Virus record (IMG/VR): IMGVR_UViG_3300021197_000107
Location: 1-31,687 of that record
DNA: 31,687 nt
Reading direction: 5' to 3' (one strand)
DNA from: a virus
Positions within the stretch are counted from its first letter, which is position 1, and each line of letters starts with the position of its first letter. The notes beneath the pieces are model-generated. The model saw only the letters and a list, made by a program, of their open reading frames with translations, had not been told where the DNA came from and searched no databases. The translations under genes and the position numbers were made by a program. Of the stretch, positions 25,163 to 30,871 are shown piece by piece.

Positions 25163-25545
25163 TCGGGCAGCTTCTAGGCCCAATCACCAACATTGTCGGG
25201 GGCATTGTCCAAGGCAAGATGGAACAGAAGGCCGCTGAAAGCAAAGCCAAGGTCGCCAAGGCTGAAGCCCAGGCTCAGATCATGCTGTCACAGGCTACGT
25301 CCGAGGCCGATTGGGAAAAGGTCATGGCTGAAGGTTCCCAAGAAAGCTGGAAGGACGAATGGCTAACAATTTTGTTCTCTGTGCCTCTGGTGCTTGCCTT
25401 CTGCGGTGAGTGGGGGCGTGATATAGTGGCTGACGGGTTTACTGCACTCAATGCCATGCCTGATTACTATCGCTATACTTTAGGAGCCATCGTGAGCGCC
25501 AGCTTTGGTATTCGTGGCGCAACTAAATTCTTCGGAAAGAAATGA
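25159..25545 (+). CDS. Holin, GTA_holin_3TM-like
   Basis: 128 residues, ATGA overlap with the gene before. N-terminal helix rich in Ala/Lys/Gln (about 20-50), then WKDEWLTILFSVPLVLAFC (about 64-82) and a C-terminal membrane helix YTLGAIVSASFGIRGATKF (about 105-123). The S-x-K/R-D-E-W ... P ... F..P..Y...LG.i...sFG.r layout fits the GTA_holin_3TM family, common in alphaproteobacterial phages. It immediately precedes the endolysin, with which it would release lysin across the inner membrane. Confidence 0.75.
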   Translation: MIGQLLGPITNIVGGIVQGKMEQKAAESKAKVAKAEAQAQIMLSQATSEADWEKVMAEGSQESWKDEWLTILFSVPLVLAFCGEWGRDIVADGFTALNAMPDYYRYTLGAIVSASFGIRGATKFFGKK

Positions 25546-25546
25546 T

Positions 25547-26362
25547 ATGATACTTACAGAAAAACAAGTCGAACAGCTATTGCACGGCAATAAGGATTGG
25601 GCCGAATGGGTTGAACCATTGCAGACTATGCTCTTAAAATATGAAATCGACACTCCAAACCGGATTGCTATGTTTATGGCTCAGTGTGGTCACGAAAGTA
25701 ATAACTTCCGCGTCCTGAAGGAAAATCTCAATTACTCCGCGAAAGCTCTCAACGCGATCTTCCCCAAGTATTTTGAACGCGCTGGGCGTGATGCGCAGGA
25801 ATACCACCGTCAACCTGAAAAGATTGCAAACGTGATCTATGCAAATCGCATGGGCAATGGTCCAACGGAGAGCGGTGATGGCTGGACACACAAGGGTGCC
25901 GGAGTAATCCAGCTCACGGGCAAAAATAATCAAACTGCCTTCGCAAACAGTGTCGGCAAGACGATTGAACGGGCCATTGAGTATTTGGACACTAAAGAAG
26001 GCGCTCTCGAGAGTGCCTGTTGGTTTTGGTCAGAGAATAATCTGAACCGATATGCGGATGACATCCTGAAAGCCACAAAGAAAATCAATGGCGGAACAAT
26101 CGGTCTTGAGGATCGGAAACATCATTATCACGATGCTTTGGAAATCCTGGGTGGCAAGGTTAATCCAGCCCCGCGCCCAACTCTCTTGAAGGTTGGAAGT
26201 GAGGGTGAGGCGGTTAAGAAAATCCAAGAGGTTCTTGGTCTTGATGCTGATGGTATCTTTGGGCAAGTGACCGCTAAATATGTGATGGTCTGGCAAGCTG
26301 ACAATGGACTTGAGCCAGATGGAATTGTTGGCCCGAAAACCTATGCCAAAATAATTAAATAG
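25547..26362 (+). CDS. GH19-type endolysin with peptidoglycan-binding domain
   Basis: 271 residues. Residues about 1-200 form a GH19 (chitinase-like lysozyme) domain: QCGHESNNF with the likely catalytic Glu50, NRMGNG near 105, and GAGVIQLTGKNN (117-128) as the substrate-loop motif, then ESACWFW. Residues about 210-270 are a PG_binding_1 repeat (VGSEGEAVKKIQEVLGLDADGIFG ... GPKTYAKI, in parts). It degrades host murein at lysis. The frame opens at 25505, but ATG 25547 is one base past the holin stop and gives the normal N-terminus. No signal peptide, so it depends on the holin. Confidence 0.92.
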   Translation: MILTEKQVEQLLHGNKDWAEWVEPLQTMLLKYEIDTPNRIAMFMAQCGHESNNFRVLKENLNYSAKALNAIFPKYFERAGRDAQEYHRQPEKIANVIYANRMGNGPTESGDGWTHKGAGVIQLTGKNNQTAFANSVGKTIERAIEYLDTKEGALESACWFWSENNLNRYADDILKATKKINGGTIGLEDRKHHYHDALEILGGKVNPAPRPTLLKVGSEGEAVKKIQEVLGLDADGIFGQVTAKYVMVWQADNGLEPDGIVGPKTYAKIIK

Positions 26363-26398
26363 TTTGCAAATGTAACAGGCAAAATGTAGAAATATCGA

Positions 26399-26467
26399 GC
26401 GGGTGGTCCAACATTGTTTGTTGGTTAACGTGCTACCGAATGCGCCACCATTCACACGGCCACCCGC
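26399..26467. other. Three-stem structured element at convergent junction
   Basis: Between the rightward lysis genes and the leftward cluster. GCGGGTGG (26399-26406) pairs perfectly with CCACCCGC (26460-26467). Inside: CCAAC (26408-26412) / GTTGG (26420-26424) with a 7-base loop, and CGTG (26429-26432) / CACG (26454-26457) leading to GAATG (26438-26442) / CATTC (26449-26453). All stems fold on either strand. There is no U-run on either side, so it is not a standard intrinsic terminator. It could be a bidirectional transcription end, an RNA processing site or a small RNA. It is not a tRNA (no T-loop consensus, no D-arm). Confidence 0.5.
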
Positions 26468-26477
26468 ACGATCTTTC

Positions 26478-26588
26478 TTAGAATATAATTGCTACCAGGG
26501 CCATTACGGCAATGCCACTGGCAAAGCCTGCAAACGCGCCGACCGCGCCTGCAATCTCAATTTTCTTTTCCATTTCCTCTTCGCTCAT
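26478..26588 (-). CDS. 36-residue membrane microprotein
   Basis: ATG at 26588 overlaps the preceding stop (ATGA), with GGGGGA upstream inside the previous gene. The peptide has a charged N-terminus MSEEEMEKKIEIAG and a single membrane helix rich in Gly/Ala ending VMALVAIIF. The coupling, ribosome site and clean charged-then-hydrophobic layout argue that it is real. Last gene of the leftward operon. Function unknown; small phage membrane proteins often act in superinfection exclusion or host takeover. Confidence 0.55.
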   Translation of the reverse strand: MSEEEMEKKIEIAGAVGAFAGFASGIAVMALVAIIF

Positions 26589-27031
26589 AGCGTTCCCCCT
26601 ACCTTAGTTTTTTTCTTTATGCTGCGCTGATGATCCTGCCATTTGGCTGCGTAGATTAACTCGTGCTTTACGGCGCAATCCAGATCGCTCTGAAGTATGT
26701 CACGAAACCTGTTCTTTAACTTTCTTTTGTAATGGCCCTTTGAAGTATCTCGCCTAATGCGAACAGGCTCTCTAGCTGCTGCTTGAGGTTGTGCCGGTTC
26801 TGTTTTTTTGCAGTCTCGATCATGATTGATAGTTGACGTTGACTTCGGGCCAATGCCTGCTTGCCTTCTTGGTTCATCGCTTTTCTGCCTTCCATCGATA
26901 AATTTTATTCCGTATTTTTTTGCGATATCAACAACGGTTTTATACGGTATCGACATAAGAGCAGATGCTTCTTTCTTTGTCAGCTTCATTTCTGCTGCCT
27001 TGATGCACTTGATTATATCTTTACCGGTCAT
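26585..27031 (-). CDS. HTH-domain protein with basic C-terminus
   Basis: 148 residues from ATG 27031, chosen because it overlaps the preceding stop (ATGA) and has GGAAGG upstream; the frame stays open to 27058. Residues about 14-45 form an HTH-like unit (KLTKKEASALMSIPYKTV, then KYGIKFIDGRQK). This unit aligns with the C-terminal half of the upstream 62-residue gene. Residues 60-148 are basic and Gln/Arg-rich, with a final helix (AKWQDHQRSIKKKTK). Probably DNA-binding; the target is unknown. Confidence 0.6.
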   Translation of the reverse strand: MTGKDIIKCIKAAEMKLTKKEASALMSIPYKTVVDIAKKYGIKFIDGRQKSDEPRRQAGIGPKSTSTINHDRDCKKTEPAQPQAAAREPVRIRRDTSKGHYKRKLKNRFRDILQSDLDCAVKHELIYAAKWQDHQRSIKKKTKVGGTL

Positions 27032-27216
27032 TTCTTTTTCCTTCCGTCTGTCTCCCATGTGATGCTGTGCTTGCGGCAGAACGCGCTGAGTAAAGCTTGC
27101 GACATATCCAGGCTTTCCGCTGCTTTTACTTGCGTCACTTGTCCAGCCAGATCCTCAACCACGCCAATCAACTCCCGTTTCTGACGCGCTTTCATTTGTT
27201 TCCAGGTCTCCATCAT
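27028..27216 (-). CDS. Small HTH-like protein
   Basis: 62 residues from ATG 27216 (ATGA with the previous stop, AGAAGGG upstream); ATG 27213 is equally possible. Basic N-terminus (KQMKARQKREL), then an HTH-like pattern QVTQVKAAESLDMSQALLSA and RKHSITWETDGRKKK. The helix-turn-strand ending in T-DGR-K matches the next gene's domain, indicating paralogy. Likely a small DNA-binding regulator. Confidence 0.55.
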   Translation of the reverse strand: MMETWKQMKARQKRELIGVVEDLAGQVTQVKAAESLDMSQALLSAFCRKHSITWETDGRKKK

Positions 27217-27935
27217 TCTTTTCCCTTCTGTGCGCCCAAGATCTTGAGGCAATTCTTGTATCGCTTGTCGATCTCTTCCTTGAACCCTTCAGATAGCTTG
27301 TCGATTTCTTGTTGGTTTTGCTCGATCAACTCACGCAACATTGTCATGCGCTGGCGTGGAGGGATTTCAACTCCATCTTTGACTTCCAGCTTGTTATATA
27401 CTGCGATTAGCTTGACAAGATTAGCTGTAAACTCTTGCGGATAATACGATCCTTTCTCCTCTCCGATGTGGTTCTTCAGTGTGAGCATATCACCGGCGGG
27501 TGGTGCTGGTGGCGGCTGCGTAGATTGAGCCTGTTGACTTTGCGCTGCTGCCTTGCGTGGTACAGCATCGATCTCATTGAGGCTGGCATATGTCCCGCCA
27601 TGCAAGCCAATGGATGCCAGAGCGCGGCCTATCGCACTTGTCTCTGCGTTCTCCAGGGCGCTTGTCTTGTTGACGTTACCCTGGCCCCTGATTTCTTCAG
27701 CCATGCCAGAGCCGACAACCATCCCGGCGCTGTTGGTGATTGATGCCTTGACCACAACTCGCTTGCCATCGTCTGTAAGGATCTCGGTGTTGATCCCGTG
27801 ATCGGTTCCGAATGCTTTGCGGAAGGCTTCAACACGCACAAAAACCTCTGTGTATTTTTTGCCGCCGCGCTGCGTGACGCCGTGGGTGCGATTGAGATCG
27901 TTTACCTCGGCCATTGCTTTTTGTAGTTCGCTCAT
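27213..27935 (-). CDS. Probable ssDNA-annealing/recombination protein
   Basis: 240 residues from ATG 27935 (TAATG junction). N-terminal domain about 1-130: beta-rich GKKYTEVFVRVEAFRKAFG, TEILTDDGKRVVVKASI, then NKTSALENAETSAIGRALAS and GLHGGTYASLNEI. The last two segments fill the place of the S.a.RYal..llGi helix in ERF/Rad52-type annealing proteins and are frequent in phage recombination operons. Then a Pro/Gln-rich linker and a helical C-terminus. It lies next to a Gp157-like gene and upstream of HTH genes, and RusA is encoded nearby. Family assignment is by resemblance; an ssDNA-binding protein is the alternative. Confidence 0.6.
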   Translation of the reverse strand: MSELQKAMAEVNDLNRTHGVTQRGGKKYTEVFVRVEAFRKAFGTDHGINTEILTDDGKRVVVKASITNSAGMVVGSGMAEEIRGQGNVNKTSALENAETSAIGRALASIGLHGGTYASLNEIDAVPRKAAAQSQQAQSTQPPPAPPAGDMLTLKNHIGEEKGSYYPQEFTANLVKLIAVYNKLEVKDGVEIPPRQRMTMLRELIEQNQQEIDKLSEGFKEEIDKRYKNCLKILGAQKGKE

Positions 27936-28420
27936 TATTTGATCCTCACTGTGACAGACGCGCTGCCCATTTGATATTCGCAACCGGGTACAAGCTCCCC
28001 TGCATCCATCTGCTTCTTGATTGCGGCCATGTCCGGCTTGACTGTGACTGTTGTTAGCTGGCTGGGAATGTCATGCGGATCTACTACCACAACTTTCTTG
28101 CGTGGCTTGGTCCGGCTAACTGTTCCTAGAGCGTGCTGGATCTTAGTCTGGCCCATTGCATCGAGCAAGTGGCCGATCGTGATCGAGAGCGCTTCCTGCT
28201 TGGCTGAGAGGCGTTTTGCTCTAGCGGTGTAAGTTGCTGCTAACTCTTTCGCTGACCCTTCGTAGATTGAGCATTCGGTGCGCTCTTGAATGAGCTTGCC
28301 CAGAATGTCCATCGCATCGGTCTCACCGTCCAGGGTGTCCAAGAATGTGTCCTGATCGTCTCCGGTCAATAGCCTGATGTGATCGGACATTTCGCGGATC
28401 TCTTCAAATTTAATATACAT
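27935..28420 (-). CDS. Siphovirus Gp157-like protein
   Basis: 161 residues; CAGGGGAACAAT gives the ribosome site for ATG 28420. Pattern: acidic helix (DTFLDTLDGETDAMDILGKL), then ECSIYEGSAKELAATYTARAKRL, then LLDAMGQTKIQHALGTVSRTKP and VVVDPHDIPSQL. The helix plus D.LpGETD and KR/QTP.GT.s....p.V.V.D...iP....  order is that of the Gp157 family, found next to phage recombination and ssDNA proteins. Exact function is not established; it starts as a coupled partner of the annealing-type protein. Confidence 0.75.
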   Translation of the reverse strand: MYIKFEEIREMSDHIRLLTGDDQDTFLDTLDGETDAMDILGKLIQERTECSIYEGSAKELAATYTARAKRLSAKQEALSITIGHLLDAMGQTKIQHALGTVSRTKPRKKVVVVDPHDIPSQLTTVTVKPDMAAIKKQMDAGELVPGCEYQMGSASVTVRIK

Positions 28421-28730
28421 ATTGTTCCCCTGATTTTGTGACGGTCCAAATGATCTCGCCGTTTCCGTATTGGTTTTTATGGCGCCGCCCGGTGTCTTCG
28501 ATCAGCTCCATCTCTTGCAGTTCCGTTAGGCGTGGTCTTATGCTAGTGATAGGTAGCCGCAGAGAGGCGCTTATCTGCTCCCCTGACCCTCCTCCCAGGG
28601 TCTTAAGCGCGCGCAGGGTGTCCAATCTCCTGCCTGTAACCTTTGTGGCCACCTGGTGCGCCGCCGCGATCTCTGTGTCCCCAGCCCCGCGGTGGTGCAT
28701 CTTTTTTATGTTCACTTCATAGATCTTCAT
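28410..28730 (-). CDS. Winged-helix DNA-binding protein
   Basis: 105 residues from ATG 28730, overlapping the preceding stop by 14 bases; the open frame continues to 28862 but this start fits the operon. Residues about 38-75 give a winged-helix unit: RLDTLRALKTLGGGSGEQIS, then LRLPITSIRPRLTELQEMELIE, followed by a wing (GRRHKNQYGNGEIIWTVTKSG). The resemblance is to MarR/replication-type wHTH domains. Likely a transcription or replication regulator. Overlaps the Gp157-like gene by 11 bases. Confidence 0.65.
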   Translation of the reverse strand: MKIYEVNIKKMHHRGAGDTEIAAAHQVATKVTGRRLDTLRALKTLGGGSGEQISASLRLPITSIRPRLTELQEMELIEDTGRRHKNQYGNGEIIWTVTKSGEQYVY

Positions 28731-28929
28731 CGTCTTGCTCCTCGAATATTGCGCCTTCTCCCTGGCACCGTTCACAATCAACCGGATATTCGTAAGGCTC
28801 CCCGATATCCCGATCAAAGCTTTGCCGCCGGTAAGTGACCTCAACCACCTTGCCATCTCCATCGCACTCCGGGCATACCACTGACGCCCTCTCGCGCTGG
28901 TCCTGGAATATGTCTTTCACTCTGCCCAT
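28717..28929 (-). CDS. Small zinc-finger protein, DnaJ-type CxxCxGxG pair
   Basis: 70 residues from ATG 28929 (TGATG junction). Two CxxCxGxG motifs, Cys19/Cys22 and Cys52/Cys55, separated by a basic/acidic strand region (VEVTYRRQSFDRDIGEP). This is the zinc-binding module of DnaJ-like and other small phage proteins. It probably binds one zinc. Acidic C-terminus (FEEQDDEDL). Function unknown; could bind protein or nucleic acid. Confidence 0.65.
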   Translation of the reverse strand: MGRVKDIFQDQRERASVVCPECDGDGKVVEVTYRRQSFDRDIGEPYEYPVDCERCQGEGAIFEEQDDEDL

Positions 28930-29033
28930 CACTTGCTTTCCTCTGGCTTGTTGCCGGAGCAATGTTTGCAATACTCTTTCGGGGCAGCGCCACACTTGCG
29001 GCAAGCTTCTGACAGTTTCCTCATGTTGCTCAT
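28929..29033 (-). CDS. 34-residue zinc-ribbon microprotein
   Basis: ATG 29033 shares its A with the preceding TAA (TAATG) and the stop TGA shares with the next ATG (TGATG). Cys11-x2-Cys14 and Cys22-x2-Cys25, separated by 7 residues, form a minimal zinc knuckle in a basic peptide (ACRKCGAAPKEYCKHCSGN). The overlaps at both ends and the Cys spacing support reality. Probably a tiny nucleic-acid- or protein-binding factor; not known. Confidence 0.55.
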   Translation of the reverse strand: MSNMRKLSEACRKCGAAPKEYCKHCSGNKPEESK

Positions 29034-29206
29034 TAGTTCACACCTTCTGTAAGGGCTTTTAATTGGGCTTCTGCTATTTTTAAAATCTGAGTTGCCTCTG
29101 AGGCCATGAATTTGTCGCCGCGACTTTGGGCATACGAGATTTCGAATTTGCTTTCCTCGATGCACTCTTTGAGGCCTTCGATTTTCTGTTCGTTAGTCCA
29201 ATCCAT
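29033..29206 (-). CDS. 57-residue helical protein
   Basis: Begins at ATG 29206, which overlaps the TAA of the 31-residue membrane gene (TAATG). The peptide is acidic and helical (DWTNEQKIEGLKECIEESKF and QILKIAEAQLKALTEG), a probable coiled coil or helical hairpin. The open frame runs up to 29293 but that part would overlap the membrane microprotein. No family recognised. Confidence 0.5.
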   Translation of the reverse strand: MDWTNEQKIEGLKECIEESKFEISYAQSRGDKFMASEATQILKIAEAQLKALTEGVN

Positions 29207-29301
29207 TACAAAATCCCCGCAAAGAAAAATAAAAGGTAGAAGGTGAGAAACAGGCTCAACACTCCGATGGTATCTTTTAGCCACTCTTTCCAATCGTTCA
29301 T
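29206..29301 (-). CDS. 31-residue membrane microprotein
   Basis: ATG 29301 is preceded by GAGGAGTAAAATC, a good ribosome site, and the TAA overlaps the next gene's ATG (TAATG). The peptide starts MNDWKEWLKDT and continues as one hydrophobic helix of Leu/Phe/Tyr (LSLFLTFYLLFFFAGIL). Charge and coupling suggest a genuine single-pass membrane peptide. Role unknown. Confidence 0.55.
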   Translation of the reverse strand: MNDWKEWLKDTIGVLSLFLTFYLLFFFAGIL

Positions 29302-29312
29302 GATTTTACTCC

Positions 29313-29543
29313 TCAATTATGATTTTTATTAAAGACCAACAAAACATTGCCGATCACTTTGCTGCTGAAACCGGTGACGTTCATCAACTTGTCTATAAAG
29401 AATTGTTCCAAGTCCTCGCCGTTTTTAAACTCCGCGCGATAGTATGGCTCACCGTGTTTGTTGAACATTTTTTCAAAGTAGGCATCTAAATGCTTGGGTG
29501 CATCAGACATCCGCTCGACCATGTTGGTGTAATTAACTGACAT
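29313..29543 (-). CDS. Small protein of unknown function
   Basis: 76 residues with AAAGGAGAGAGGAA as ribosome site. Pattern: helix (MSDAPKHLDAYFEKMFNKHG), then FKNGEDLEQFFIDKLMNVTG and a hydrophobic final strand (VIGNVLLVFNK). Net charge is mixed. It is the fourth gene of the leftward operon. No function recognised. Confidence 0.55.
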   Translation of the reverse strand: MSVNYTNMVERMSDAPKHLDAYFEKMFNKHGEPYYRAEFKNGEDLEQFFIDKLMNVTGFSSKVIGNVLLVFNKNHN

Positions 29544-29562
29544 TTCCTCTCTCCTTTTGACT

Positions 29563-29598
29563 TAATGATGCGCCCGAAGGCGCACTGTTAAATCAAGT
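29563..29598 (-). repeat. Intergenic hairpin repeat, copy 1
   Basis: On the minus strand GTGCGCC (29585-29579) pairs with GGCGCAT (29574-29568) around a stable TTCG tetraloop, just after the 115-residue gene. The surrounding 36 bases (TTAATGATGCGCC...GCGCAC..TTAAATCAAG on the plus strand) recur at 29955-29992. No U-run follows, so it may be a processing or pausing site or mRNA stabiliser. Confidence 0.55.
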
Positions 29599-29935
29599 AG
29601 GCTGGGCCGGTCCATGTAACTCCCTTGAAGTTGCCCTCGATGATGTTGCCACGCGCCCGGTTCCGTGTTGGCGATGCCCAACTAGCAGGGTAAAGGATGT
29701 CGCCTTTTTTAAACTTGGGATCATCATCAACATTAACGATGAAGCCCCAAACAGTAGCCATTGGAGTGCCGCCGTTGTCCTTCATGATCTTGATGTATTT
29801 CTTGCCCTCTTTGTAACCTAAGCCGCTGTTGAAGCTGTCGATCATTTTTTGCTTGATGCTATCGTCAGTCCACATACCCCAGCCTGCGTAATCAGCTTTG
29901 ATAATGTCGATCAATTCTTGTATCTGCTTTTCCAT
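29588..29935 (-). CDS. Hypothetical 115-residue protein
   Basis: Starts at ATG 29935 (AGAGGAAAAAAGAAA upstream); the frame opens to 30097 but that part overlaps the neighbouring gene antisense-free spacing and lacks a ribosome site. N-terminal helix (KQIQELIDIIKADYAGWG), then a mixed alpha-beta part with GKKYIKIMKDNGGTPMATVW, VNVDDDPKFKKGDILYPASW and a C-terminal TWTGPAYLI. The later half looks like a small barrel. Not recognised. Confidence 0.55.
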   Translation of the reverse strand: MEKQIQELIDIIKADYAGWGMWTDDSIKQKMIDSFNSGLGYKEGKKYIKIMKDNGGTPMATVWGFIVNVDDDPKFKKGDILYPASWASPTRNRARGNIIEGNFKGVTWTGPAYLI

Positions 29936-29954
29936 TTTCTTTTTTCCTCTTGGT

Positions 29955-29992
29955 TTAGTGATGCGCCCCGAAAGACGCACTTCTAAATCAAG
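29955..29992 (-). repeat. Intergenic hairpin repeat, copy 2
   Basis: Diverged copy of the 29563-29598 element: on the minus strand GTGCGTC (29980-29974) pairs with GGCGCAT (29967-29961), seven pairs including G-U, loop TTTCGG. It lies between the 85-residue gene and the 115-residue gene. The shared flanks (TTARTGATGCGCC and TAAATCAAG) indicate duplication of an intergenic unit. Confidence 0.5.
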
Positions 29993-30245
29993 CTTCGCAA
30001 ACACCCAAAACGCCAGGGTTGATCCACTCAGCGAACAAACCATACTTGTCCAAGATCTTGTTGATCTTGTTGCTAACTCCGAAATCATCCAAGCCACCTG
30101 GAAACTCGCGGTAATAGTCAGCCCAGCAAACAGGGTGATTTTTTTCGCCGCTGATAACGAACTTATCGGGATCGTCCCAACCCTCGATCACAGGGCAACC
30201 AATTTTCTCCAAAGCATTGAAGGCTTTTTGAAAGTTCTTTTCCAT
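29988..30245 (-). CDS. Hypothetical 85-residue protein
   Basis: ATG 30251 has AGGAG only two bases upstream, while the second in-frame ATG at 30245 has it eight bases upstream, so 30245 is the likely start. The peptide begins MEKNFQKAFNALEKIG, then VIEGWDDPDKFVISGE and PVCWADYYREFPGGLDDFGV, ending in a helix (KINKILDKYGLFAEW). It reads like a small globular protein. No family recognised. Second gene of the leftward operon. Confidence 0.55.
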   Translation of the reverse strand: MEKNFQKAFNALEKIGCPVIEGWDDPDKFVISGEKNHPVCWADYYREFPGGLDDFGVSNKINKILDKYGLFAEWINPGVLGVCEA

Positions 30246-30256
30246 TGTCATAACTC

Positions 30257-30505
30257 CTAACAGATCCGCATTACTTGACCGGCCTTGGCCGCATCGATCC
30301 AGGCTTGCTGCCTGGCCTTGTCATTGGCTTTGATTCTTGCCAACAAACTATCTTCGTAAGCAAACTCCCGCAAAGCATCCCAGCTATCAGCCAAACTCTT
30401 CTCAGCAATAATATCCTCGATATCGGTCTGCCGCTCACCGGGCTGGCTGTTGCTGCCGTTGTCGAACAAGTCGAACATCGCGGCGTCTTTCTGAATCCTA
30501 GCCAT
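30257..30505 (-). CDS. First gene of leftward operon, hypothetical
   Basis: 82 residues, helical and acidic in the middle (TDIEDIIAEKSLADSWDALR) with a basic/Ala-rich C-terminal helix (ARIKANDKARQQAWIDAAKA). GAGAGGAATCAGAA provides the ribosome site for ATG 30505. First gene after the leftward promoter, so probably among the earliest expressed of this cluster. Function not recognised. Confidence 0.55.
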   Translation of the reverse strand: MARIQKDAAMFDLFDNGSNSQPGERQTDIEDIIAEKSLADSWDALREFAYEDSLLARIKANDKARQQAWIDAAKAGQVMRIC

Positions 30506-30538
30506 TTCTGATTCCTCTCTTGATTAACTTACTCTTAA

Positions 30539-30568
30539 TAGATAAGGTGATATCACAATAAAGGTCAA
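30539..30568 (-). promoter_or_regulatory. Leftward sigma70-like promoter
   Basis: On the minus strand TTGACC (30568-30563) matches the -35 consensus at 5 of 6; TATCTA (30544-30539, 18-base spacer) or TTATCT (17-base spacer) would be the -10, a weaker match. Transcription would start near 30532, about 27 bases before the first leftward ATG at 30505. A palindrome occupies the spacer. Confidence 0.45.
30547..30556. promoter_or_regulatory. Palindromic operator candidate GTGATATCAC
   Basis: Perfect 10-base palindrome lying between the -35 and -10 of the leftward promoter, about 73 bases upstream of the ribbon-helix-helix gene that runs the other way. A related GGGGATATCACAA at 30724-30736, inside that gene, matches GGTGATATCACAA (30546-30558) at 12 of 13 bases. 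Such placement is typical of repressor sites. The regulator bound is inferred to be the 30629 product. Confidence 0.45.
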
Positions 30569-30628
30569 GGGGTAAATCAAACTTTTTTTAAAGTATTTGA
30601 TAACCTGCTGAAAGAAAAGGAAAGAAAG

Positions 30629-30871
30629 TTGAAATACCAAACAAAGACGGAAGCAAAAAAAGCTCTGGTGGTCCGATTGCCTGCCAGTGTCAAAGCCCGA
30701 TTAGATATCTTTTCCCAATCGCAGGGGATATCACAAAGCCGGTTGGCTTCTGAGCTGATATCGGAAGGGTTGCCCACCACATCCATCGCAGCACGGGCTT
30801 CGGCGCGCAGCGATGTTGTGATCGAAGACGATGACAAATCAGATGTGACAGACTGGCTGAAACGGATATGA
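30629..30871 (+). CDS. Ribbon-helix-helix (Arc/CopG-type) regulator
   Basis: 80 residues from TTG 30629, with AAAAGGAAAG upstream. Residues about 11-47 fit a ribbon-helix-helix: ALVVRLPASVKARLDIFSQS (strand then helix A), GISQSRLASELISEGL (helix B). The C-terminal 30 residues are acidic (VVIEDDDKSDVTDWL). RHH dimers bind palindromic half-sites with their paired strands. It is divergent from the leftward operon, whose promoter carries a palindrome, so it probably controls that operon and itself. ATGA overlap with RusA. Confidence 0.75.
   Translation: MKYQTKTEAKKALVVRLPASVKARLDIFSQSQGISQSRLASELISEGLPTTSIAARASARSDVVIEDDDKSDVTDWLKRI

Noticed and set aside
26399-26467. tRNA gene at the convergent junction
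   Set aside because: It has an 8-bp acceptor-like stem and a 5-bp/7-base-loop arm, but on neither strand is there a T-loop consensus, D-loop GG, or a credible anticodon arm; kept only as a structured element.
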